Part shown: piece after piece, positions 33,636 through 39,819 of the stretch | Numbering within the stretch: the stretch's first letter is position 1 | How the letters are laid out: each line of letters opens with the position of its first letter | Assembly: GCF_000710915.1 (NCBI RefSeq) | Contig: NZ_BAUA01000158.1 | Coordinates: forward strand, 1 to 39,819 | From: Nocardia brasiliensis IFM 10847 | Lineage (GTDB): Bacteria > Actinomycetota > Actinomycetes > Mycobacteriales > Mycobacteriaceae | DNA length: 39,819 bases | Direction of reading: 5' to 3' | Notes under the pieces: model-generated | What the model saw: only the letters and a program-made list of their open reading frames with translations | Databases searched by the model: none | What the model was told of the DNA's origin: nothing | Made by a program: the position numbers and the translations under genes

Positions 33636-34958
33636 TCAATCGGTAGGCAGGGCGGCCGCGCCGTAGGCGGCCACACACGCCAGTGCCAGTTCCAGCGGCA
33701 AGCTGCGCTGTTCGATCGGATGGCCGAGCAGTTCCTCGATCCGCTGGATCCGGTAGCGCACCGTGTTCTTGTGTACGCCGAGCAGTTTCGCCGTGGCCTC
33801 CGGGCTGCGATGGCTCTTCAGGTAGGCGTGCAGTGTCGCGCGCAGTCGCGCCGCGTTCGCGTCCGAGCCGGACAGCGCGCGCAACTCCCTGGCGATCAGA
33901 CCGCGCATGGCCACTTCGTCGACGCCCGCCAGATAGGCGATCTCCACGTCGCGATAACCCATGACGCGGTCCGGCCGGGCCGGACCCCGATCGGCGACCT
34001 GCCTGGCGGCGACCGCCTCGCGATGACTCTGCCGGAATCCGGCTAGCTGCCCCGCCGGGACCCCGAACGCGACCCGGACCGGCGCGTCCACCAACCCGGC
34101 GGCGATCCGCTCGAGCGCGCCGGGCTCCCCCACGTCGCTTCGGCTGCCCTGTCCCCCATCGGCATTCGGCCCGTCGTCGAGCCCGGCCCAGGCCCACATG
34201 CCGCTGGCACCGGACGCGACGGTGAGCAACCGGCTGCTGCCGAGGCCCGCGGCGATCCGAGTGGCGACCCGTTCCAGCAAACCGATGGCTTCGCCGTCCC
34301 CGCTGCCCGATTCGCCCTCGTCGGTCCACAGCACGAACGCGACGTGGCGCTGGCCGAGCCGGTAACCGAGCCGGACCGAGGCCTGGTCGGCGTCCAGTTC
34401 GTCGCCGGCCAGCAGCGCGCGGATGGTCTCGGTGCGCCGGTTGAGCGCGGCCCGCATGACCCGCTCGCGCTCCTCCATGTAGGTCTCGGTGAGCAGTTCG
34501 ACCGAGGTGCTCACCCATTTCGTCGAGCGCTCGAACAGTCGCAGCATCACCGCCCGCTCGATCTCGTGCGGTGTCTGGCGCTGATCGATCGCGTCGGTCA
34601 TGTAGTCGAGCACGCCCTCCATGCCGACGTGGTAGGTCCGCAGCAGCACGCGCAGTTCGAATCCGCGCCGCGCGATCGTCCGCGCGAACGCGTGCGCCTC
34701 CTCCGGAATCGTGAATTCGTAGGTGTCACTGGTGATTCCGCTCAACATCAGCCGGGCGTGCGCGCGGGTGCTCGCGGCGAGGTCGCGGCGCATATCGCGA
34801 TCGGCGAGTTCGGGCACGCGCGCGACGATCGCGCTGTCCAGGCGCGCCACGATCTGCTCGAGCGTCTCGGCCCGCATCGTCTCGTAGACGTATTCGGCGA
34901 GCCAGTCACGGACCACCTCGAGATCCGCGCCGGCCCGGCCCGGTGATGCGCCCGTCAC
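33636..34958 (-). CDS. PucR/CdaR-type transcriptional regulator
   Basis: A 440-residue protein. The N-terminal half (to about residue 190) is helical and resembles the RsbR/CdaR-like sensor part of this family (EFTIPEEAHAFARTIARRG, RTYHVGMEGVLDYM). The middle is a degenerate GGDEF-like segment, and the C-terminus is the PucR helix-turn-helix: LRATLHAYLKSHRSPEATAKLLGVHKNTVRYRIQRIEELLG. Such regulators often control neighbouring catabolic genes. It is divergent from an ALDH-SDR operon with a palindrome between them. The GTG at 34958 has GGGAGG four bases upstream; an ATG at 35009 is an alternative. Confidence 0.88.
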   Translation of the reverse strand: MTGASPGRAGADLEVVRDWLAEYVYETMRAETLEQIVARLDSAIVARVPELADRDMRRDLAASTRAHARLMLSGITSDTYEFTIPEEAHAFARTIARRGFELRVLLRTYHVGMEGVLDYMTDAIDQRQTPHEIERAVMLRLFERSTKWVSTSVELLTETYMEERERVMRAALNRRTETIRALLAGDELDADQASVRLGYRLGQRHVAFVLWTDEGESGSGDGEAIGLLERVATRIAAGLGSSRLLTVASGASGMWAWAGLDDGPNADGGQGSRSDVGEPGALERIAAGLVDAPVRVAFGVPAGQLAGFRQSHREAVAARQVADRGPARPDRVMGYRDVEIAYLAGVDEVAMRGLIARELRALSGSDANAARLRATLHAYLKSHRSPEATAKLLGVHKNTVRYRIQRIEELLGHPIEQRSLPLELALACVAAYGAAALPTD

Positions 34959-35001
34959 AGATCCTCCCGTTTGTACTTCGAGAACAAAATTGCCCGATCC
35001 A

Positions 35002-35044
35002 GTTGACAAATTGAGCCAAGAAACTCCGGTTCAATTGTGTCAAC
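35002..35044. promoter_or_regulatory. Near-palindromic operator candidate between regulator and ALDH operon
   Basis: GTTGACAAATTGA (35002-35014) and TCAATTGTGTCAAC (35031-35044) are inverted repeats that differ by one inserted base, separated by 16 bases. The segment is AT-rich in a GC-rich region and lies between the divergent PucR-type gene and ALDH gene. TTGACA in both arms also resembles a -35 element. Confidence 0.55.
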
Positions 35045-35114
35045 ATCCTAGTTCAGTGGCGCTTTTCACATCCCGTCACCCGGTTCACAGCACAACGTCA
35101 GTGGGAGAACAACC

Positions 35115-36722
35115 GTGACCGATACCGAACCAGCGAAAAAGGCGCAGGCGCGCAGGGCGACCGCGAACAAGTCCACCCCGGCGCCCGCCCCCACCGTCAT
35201 CGAGGTGCGCAATCCCGGGACCGGCGAGCTGGTCGGCACGGTTCCCGCGGTGAGCGCCGACGAGGTCGCGGCCAAGGTGCGCGAGCTGCGCCTGTATCAG
35301 CCGGAGTGGGAGGCGATCGGTGCCGACGGCCGCAAGGAATGGCTGCTGAAACTGCAGGACTGGCTGATCGACAACACCGAGCGGATCGCCGACGTGGTGC
35401 AGTCGGAAACCGGTAAGCCACGGGTGGATTCACTGATCGACCCGGCGTTCGCCACCGATCTGGTCGGCTACTACGCGCGCCGCGCGGCGAAATTCCTCAG
35501 CGACGACCATCCCGCCCCGCACAGCCCGCTGGCCAGGGTCAAGAAGCTGACCACCGCGTACAAGCCGTACCCGGTCGTCGGGGTGATCACGCCGTGGAAC
35601 TTCCCCTTGGCGATGCCCGCGCTGGACGTGTTCCCCGCACTCGCCGCGGGCGCCGCGGTGATCCTGAAGCCGTCCGAGGTGACGCCACTGTCCGCGCTCG
35701 AATTGGCAAGGGGCTGGGCCGAAATCGGCGCGCCGCCGGTCCTCGCGGTGGTCACCGGCGCGGGTGCGACCGGCGCCGCCGTGGTCGAGCACGCCGACTA
35801 CATCCAGTTCACCGGTTCGACCGCGACCGGCCGCCGGATCGCGGTGGCCTGTGCCGAGCGGATGGTGCCCTACAGCCTGGAATTGGGCGGCAAGGACCCG
35901 GCCATCGTGCTCGCCGACGCCGACCTCGACCGCGCCGCGCACGGCATCACCTTCGGCGGCATGTTCAACTCCGGCCAGGTGTGCATCTCGGTGGAGCGGG
36001 TGTACGTGGAGGCGCCGGTCTACGACGAGTTCGTGGCCAAGCTGACCGCGAATGTCAAAGCGCTGCGCCAAGGTCTGGACGATCGAGAGTCGGCGCACGA
36101 CGTCGGCGCGCTGGCCAACGAGAACCAGGCGACGATCGTGCAGCGCCACGTCGACGAGGCCGTCGCGGCCGGCGCGAAAGTGCTCACCGGCGGCAAGCGG
36201 GCCGGGTTCGGCACCGCGTTCGAGCCGACCGTGCTGGTCGATGTCGACCACACGATGTCCTGCATTACCGAGGAGACCTTCGGCCCGACGCTGCCGGTCA
36301 TGAAGGTCGCCGACGAGGCGGAAGCCATTCGGCTGGCGAATGATTCGATCTACGGCCTGTCCGCCTCGGTGTGGACCGGCGACAAGGAGCGGGGCGAGCG
36401 GATCGCCCGGCAGCTCAACGCGGGCGCGGTCAACATCAACGACGTCTTCAGCAACCTGTTCAGCTTCGCGCTGCCGATGGGCGGCTGGGGTCAGTCCGGT
36501 GTCGGCGCGCGCTGGGGCGGGGCCGAGGGCGTCCGCAAATACTGTCGCCAGCAAGCGATTACGACGCCGATCCTGCCGACTCAGCAGAAGGAGCTGTTCT
36601 GGTTCCCGTACCAGATGCCGAAGCTGCTGTTCGCGGTCGGCGCCATGCGCGCGGCCGGCGCCCGCGGTCTGCGCCGCATCGACATTCCGGCTGTTCTGAA
36701 ACTCAAGGGAGGCAAGAAGTGA
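35115..36722 (+). CDS. NAD(P)-dependent aldehyde dehydrogenase, succinate-semialdehyde-type
   Basis: A 535-residue ALDH oxidising an aldehyde to its acid. Catalytic residues: Asn162 in TPWNFP, Lys185 in ILKPSE, Glu256 in LELGGKDP and the nucleophile Cys290 in NSGQVC. The fold continues through EETFGPTLPV and NINDVFSN. Both ends are extended: a basic Ala/Lys/Pro-rich N-terminus and about 45 residues after the core (KELFWFPYQMPKLLFAVGAM), typical of a group of actinobacterial long-chain or steroid-type aldehyde dehydrogenases. GTG start with GGGAG upstream; overlaps the next SDR gene by GTGA. Substrate not assignable. Confidence 0.92.
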   Translation: MTDTEPAKKAQARRATANKSTPAPAPTVIEVRNPGTGELVGTVPAVSADEVAAKVRELRLYQPEWEAIGADGRKEWLLKLQDWLIDNTERIADVVQSETGKPRVDSLIDPAFATDLVGYYARRAAKFLSDDHPAPHSPLARVKKLTTAYKPYPVVGVITPWNFPLAMPALDVFPALAAGAAVILKPSEVTPLSALELARGWAEIGAPPVLAVVTGAGATGAAVVEHADYIQFTGSTATGRRIAVACAERMVPYSLELGGKDPAIVLADADLDRAAHGITFGGMFNSGQVCISVERVYVEAPVYDEFVAKLTANVKALRQGLDDRESAHDVGALANENQATIVQRHVDEAVAAGAKVLTGGKRAGFGTAFEPTVLVDVDHTMSCITEETFGPTLPVMKVADEAEAIRLANDSIYGLSASVWTGDKERGERIARQLNAGAVNINDVFSNLFSFALPMGGWGQSGVGARWGGAEGVRKYCRQQAITTPILPTQQKELFWFPYQMPKLLFAVGAMRAAGARGLRRIDIPAVLKLKGGKK

Positions 36723-37552
36723 GCGACTCTTCGAAGATCCGCGGCAAGGTCGTCGCCATCACGGGTGGGGCCCGTGGCATCGGGCTGGCTACCGCCACCG
36801 CGCTGCGGGCGCTCGGCGCAAAGATCGCGATCGGCGATATCGACGAGAAGACGGTGAAAGAGTCGGGCACCGCTCAGGGTTTCGAGTACTACGGCAAACT
36901 CGACGTGACCGATCCGGCCTCGTTCGAGAGCTTCCTCGACGAGGTCGAGCGCACCGTCGGCCCGATCGACGTGCTGATCAACAACGCGGGCATCATGCCG
37001 ACCGGCCGGCTGGTGCACGAACCGGATCAGATCACCCGCCGCATCCTGGACATCAACGTCTACGGTGTCATCCTCGGCTCGAAGCTGGGCCTGACCCGGA
37101 TGCTGGCACGCAAGAGCGGGCACATCATCAACATCGCCTCGCTCGCGGGCGAGAGCCACATTCCCGGCTTGGCCACCTACAACGCCAGCAAACACGCGGT
37201 GCTCGGGTTCACCGACACGCTGCGCGAGGAGTACCGGGACTCCGGTGTGCGCTTCTCCTCGGTGCTGCCGACGCTGACCAACACCGAGCTCGGTTCGGGC
37301 GTCACCCCGCCCAAGCTGCTGCGCCCGGCAGAGCCGGAGGAGATCGCCGCCGCCATCGTCGGGCTGATCGCCGCACCCAAGTCGAAGGTCAGGGTGACCG
37401 CGGTGGCGGGCTTGCTCGCGCAGCTGTTCGGCATCCTGCCGGACGCGGTCGGCGACACCGTAGCCCGCGCGCTGGGTTCGGGTCGCGCGTTCCTCGACGA
37501 CGTCGACACCGATCAGCGCAAGGCGTACGAGGATCGCGCCCGCAGCGTCTGA
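36719..37552 (+). CDS. Short-chain dehydrogenase/reductase
   Basis: A 277-residue classical SDR. TGGARGIG (cofactor), DVTD, NNAG, the Ser-containing INIASLAG strand and an intact YNASK catalytic site are all present, unlike the SDR near the NRPS. The C-terminus after TNTELGSG is slightly longer than usual. The GTG start overlaps the ALDH stop (GTGA) and has GGGAGG upstream. Together the pair could oxidise an alcohol to an aldehyde and then an acid, probably under the divergent PucR-type regulator. A strong terminator follows. Confidence 0.92.
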   Translation: MSDSSKIRGKVVAITGGARGIGLATATALRALGAKIAIGDIDEKTVKESGTAQGFEYYGKLDVTDPASFESFLDEVERTVGPIDVLINNAGIMPTGRLVHEPDQITRRILDINVYGVILGSKLGLTRMLARKSGHIINIASLAGESHIPGLATYNASKHAVLGFTDTLREEYRDSGVRFSSVLPTLTNTELGSGVTPPKLLRPAEPEEIAAAIVGLIAAPKSKVRVTAVAGLLAQLFGILPDAVGDTVARALGSGRAFLDDVDTDQRKAYEDRARSV

Positions 37553-37569
37553 ATCGCTCCCGCAGCCGC

Positions 37570-37611
37570 GCGCTGCGGCCCCGGATTCGTCCGGGGCCGC
37601 AGCGCTTTTTT
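37570..37611 (+). terminator. Intrinsic terminator of the ALDH-SDR operon
   Basis: A perfect 15-bp stem (37570-37584 and 37591-37605) with loop ATTCGT is followed directly by six T residues (37606-37611). This is the clearest rho-independent terminator in the window. Confidence 0.92.
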
Positions 37612-37978
37612 GTGCGCCGGCAAACCGGTCTGAGCGGTCGGTCAAACCATAATGTGACTAAAATCACTATAGAGGGTGCAAATGACTCCGCGGCGGCCAG
37701 AAGCAGGCCGTCAGCGGACATCCAGCAACCGGTCGGTCGGTCTTTAGCCGAACTTGATGTTGCGCAAAATCGGCCATTCGTGCTGGTCTAGTGACCGATT
37801 GATCTTTGCCGCCACCTGAGCGGCAGTATGCCGATCATTCGCGGAGGCGGTGGTGCGCCACACCATCACAGGCAATATGCTGTCTCTAACAAACCTGTCG
37901 AATGTTTTGGTACCCGTATCCGAACTTTCTGGCTTGATAAGGCTGGAAATTCAGGACTGATTCTGATAGCAAGGGGCT
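37612..37978. other. AT-richer gene-free stretch upstream of the LysR gene
   Basis: 367 bases without a convincing gene and with lower GC than its neighbours. It includes a Crp-like inverted repeat (37653-37668), ACTATAGAG shortly after it, and direct repeats of CGGT around 37727-37740. The LysR start has AAGGGG close upstream. The LysR promoter and its own operator probably lie in the last 100 bases. Confidence 0.45.
37653..37668. promoter_or_regulatory. Crp/GlxR-like inverted repeat TGTGA-N6-TCACT
   Basis: TGTGACTAAAATCACT matches the TGTGA-N6-TCACA consensus at nine of ten fixed positions. Actinobacterial Crp/GlxR regulators use this spacing. It lies between a terminator and a LysR gene about 310 bases downstream. 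Confidence 0.45.
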
Positions 37979-38875
37979 ATGGACCCGCATTTGCGCGACC
38001 TGCGGTATTTCGTCGCCGTCGCTGAGGAACTGCACTTCACCAACGCCGCTCAGCGGCTGCACATCGCTCAACCCACCCTGTCGCGTCAGATCCGGCAGCT
38101 GGAACGCCAACTCGACGTAGTCCTGTTCGACCGCAACCAGCGCAGCGTCGCCCTGACCGTCGCGGGCAAGGAGCTGCTCGAGGGCGCGCGCAAGATCCTG
38201 GAGCTGTGGGAGATCACCAACGTCTCGCTGCAGGAGGCGGGCGAGGTGCTGCGCGTCGGCATCCAGTCCGCGCTCGGGCGCGGGCTGCTGAACGATCTGG
38301 AGAGCGCGAGCGGCCATCGGCTGGCCCTGCACGCGGCGTCCTGGACCGACCCGTCCAGCGGCCTGTCCGGCCGCCAGGCCGACCTGGCGCTGGTGTGGCT
38401 GCCGCTGCCCGACCCGAACCGCTACCGCTGGCAGGTGCTGCGCACCGAACCGCGCTGGGTGCTACTGCCGGAGAACCATCCGCTGGCCGATCAGGAGACG
38501 ATCGAGTTCACCGATCTGCTCGACGAGCCGTTCGTCGCGCTGCCCACCGAGGCGGGCGCGGTCCGGGACTTCTGGCTCGGCAACGACGCGCGCAGCGGAC
38601 GGCAGCCGAAGATCGGCGCCGAGGCGGCGACCCCCGAAGACAAGCTGGAGGCCGTGAGCCTCGGCCTCGGCGTCTGCCTGCTGGCCGAGAACAACGTGCC
38701 GATGTACCGCTGGCCCGGGCTCACCGCCCGCCCGGTGGCCGGCCTCGCGCCGTGCGAGCTCGCCGTCGCGTGGCGGGCCGACGACACCCGGCCGACCATC
38801 CTCGAATTCGCCGGCCGCGCGGTCGACGGCGGGTTCTCGGTACAGCAGCCGCAACCCGCCGTCAGCGCCTCCTGA
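37979..38875 (+). CDS. LysR-family transcriptional regulator
   Basis: A 298-residue LTTR. The N-terminal winged helix-turn-helix is clear (LRDLRYFVAVAEELHFTNAAQRLHIAQPTLSRQIRQLE, residues 5-42), followed by the linker helix and the periplasmic-binding-protein-like effector domain (LRVGIQSALGRG... to AVSLGLGVCLLAENN). LTTRs generally act with a small-molecule co-inducer on adjacent genes, but both neighbours here are separated by a terminator or convergent, so the target is unclear. Its stop TGA abuts the stop of the amidase gene (TGATCA). Confidence 0.92.
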   Translation: MDPHLRDLRYFVAVAEELHFTNAAQRLHIAQPTLSRQIRQLERQLDVVLFDRNQRSVALTVAGKELLEGARKILELWEITNVSLQEAGEVLRVGIQSALGRGLLNDLESASGHRLALHAASWTDPSSGLSGRQADLALVWLPLPDPNRYRWQVLRTEPRWVLLPENHPLADQETIEFTDLLDEPFVALPTEAGAVRDFWLGNDARSGRQPKIGAEAATPEDKLEAVSLGLGVCLLAENNVPMYRWPGLTARPVAGLAPCELAVAWRADDTRPTILEFAGRAVDGGFSVQQPQPAVSAS

Positions 38876-39819
38876 TCAGTTGATGGTGCGCCGCCACGGG
38901 TGCTGCGCTTCCAGCTGCGCCGACAACCGCAGCAGGGTGGACTCACTGCCCGGCGGACCGGCCAGCTGAGCGGCCAGCGGCGTTCCGACATCGGGGTGCA
39001 TGCCCATCGGGAGCGAGGCGGCGGGCCAGCCGACCAGGTTCCACAGCGGGGTGAAGGGGGAATACCGCGCGCAGGCAAGGACATTGGCCAGCCAGCCGCG
39101 GCGGTGCCAGGCCCGCGCCTTGGGCGGCGGGCCGGCGAGCGTGGGCGTGATCACCACGTCGTAGCGTTCGAAGAATTCGAGCAGGCGTGCCTCGACCCGA
39201 TCGACCTGGCTCTGCCGGACCAGGCGTAGTCGGGTGACGGTGCGACCGAGTGCGAGATGGCGTCGGGTACGCGGCTGTAGTCGGTCGGGCTGGGGTAGCG
39301 CGGCGGCCTCGCGGGCGCCGACGGCCAACCAGCGCAAGAAGATCCAGAGCAGCGCGTCACCGTAGGGCAACGCGGTCGGTTCGACCAGATGGCCCGCGGC
39401 CGCGGCCACCGAGGCGGCGGTGCGGGCGGCGTTGGTCCACTGGCGGTCGACCGGGAACAAGCGAAGTGGCGGGGCCACGGCTAGACCGATGCGTAGTCGG
39501 CCCGGCGGCTCCACCTCGGCTAGGTCCGGGCGCGCGGCCAGCACCGACAACGCCAGCGCGGCATCGCCGACTGTCGTTGCGAACACACCGTTTTCGATCA
39601 TGCCCGACCAGTCGTCGACGCCGATCTGCGCGGGCACCGTGTGGTGTCCGGGCTTGAAACCGTAGACGCCGCAGCAGGCCGCGGGCACCCGCACCGAGCC
39701 GAGTCCGTCGCTGCCGTGCGCGATCGGCACCAGTCCGGCGGCGACCGCTGCGGCCGCACCGCCCGACGAACCGCCCGCGCTGCGCGCGACGTTCCACGGA
39801 TTGCCGGTGATCCGGTCCG
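38876..39819 (-). CDS. Amidase-signature family hydrolase, 5' end outside window
   Basis: The C-terminal 314 residues of an amidase; the frame runs off the right edge. The amidase signature is visible as GGSSGGAAAAVAAG followed by PIAHGSDGLGSVRVPAACCGVYG, which carries the cis-Ser and the nucleophilic Ser of the Ser-Ser-Lys triad; the Lys is upstream of the window. The C-terminal part has DVVITPTLAGPPP and PFTPLWNLVGWPAASLP, both typical. Such enzymes hydrolyse amides; the substrate is unknown. It is convergent with the LysR gene, with no bases between the two stops. Confidence 0.92.
   Translation of the reverse strand, partial: DRITGNPWNVARSAGGSSGGAAAAVAAGLVPIAHGSDGLGSVRVPAACCGVYGFKPGHHTVPAQIGVDDWSGMIENGVFATTVGDAALALSVLAARPDLAEVEPPGRLRIGLAVAPPLRLFPVDRQWTNAARTAASVAAAAGHLVEPTALPYGDALLWIFLRWLAVGAREAAALPQPDRLQPRTRRHLALGRTVTRLRLVRQSQVDRVEARLLEFFERYDVVITPTLAGPPPKARAWHRRGWLANVLACARYSPFTPLWNLVGWPAASLPMGMHPDVGTPLAAQLAGPPGSESTLLRLSAQLEAQHPWRRTIN

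Noticed and set aside
1..39819. tRNA, rRNA, insertion sequences or phage genes
   Set aside because: I found no T-arm-like GTTCGA motif in a cloverleaf context, no transposase or integrase motifs, and no terminal inverted repeats flanking a gene.

Overview
This window is high-GC actinobacterial DNA, most likely from Nocardia or a close mycolic-acid relative. The main evidence is gene order. Reading the minus strand, ftsH, folE, folP, folB, folK, a DUF3180 protein, a coiled-coil membrane protein, a DUF2520 protein, panC, panD, coaX, lysS and lsr2 follow the order of Mycobacterium tuberculosis Rv3610c to Rv3597c, as recalled rather than searched. GTG/TTG starts, 4-base gene overlaps and leaderless-looking promoters (TANNNT 6-7 bases before a start codon) fit the same group.

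Layout. (1) 466-12797 is a small accessory natural-product locus. An SDR oxidoreductase and a DHA2-type exporter run leftward. A 2379-residue two-module NRPS (C-A-T-C-A-T-TE), a flavin monooxygenase and a stand-alone PapA/condensation-type acyltransferase run rightward as one tight operon. The first A domain has a near-canonical serine code; the second is unassigned. (2) 12844-15639 holds a secreted lipase and a pair made of an ImmA/IrrE-like zinc protease and a polytopic membrane protein. (3) 15707-31079 is the conserved housekeeping block, all leftward: DUF1772 protein, FHA-HTH regulator, lsr2, lysS, a cysteine dioxygenase/rhodanese operon, pantothenate/CoA genes, folate genes and ftsH. (4) 31362-39819 is mixed: a PH-like/SHOCT-like protein, a DUF1266 protein, a DUF2277 protein, a PucR/CdaR-type regulator divergent from an ALDH-SDR operon, a LysR regulator and a partial amidase.

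The most interesting element lies between coaX and the cysteine dioxygenase gene (20614-20736, minus strand). A -10 hexamer is followed after 7 bases by a 13-codon leaderless ORF with tandem Cys codons (MYFRVRTQECCRG). Its RNA can form three mutually exclusive hairpins, and an 8-base segment just before the Cys codons is perfectly complementary to the segment overlapping the Shine-Dalgarno of the dioxygenase gene. This looks like a cysteine-responsive ribosome-stalling attenuator, here placed in front of a cysteine-degrading operon.

Other points: the natural-product SDR has Gln where the catalytic Lys should be; a palindromic operator candidate lies between the PucR-type regulator and ALDH genes; a 19-bp tandem repeat runs across the stop codon of the coiled-coil membrane protein; a Crp-like site lies upstream of the LysR gene; and two convergent gene pairs share a TGATCA stop-to-stop junction. 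No rRNA, tRNA, CRISPR array or insertion sequence was recognised.
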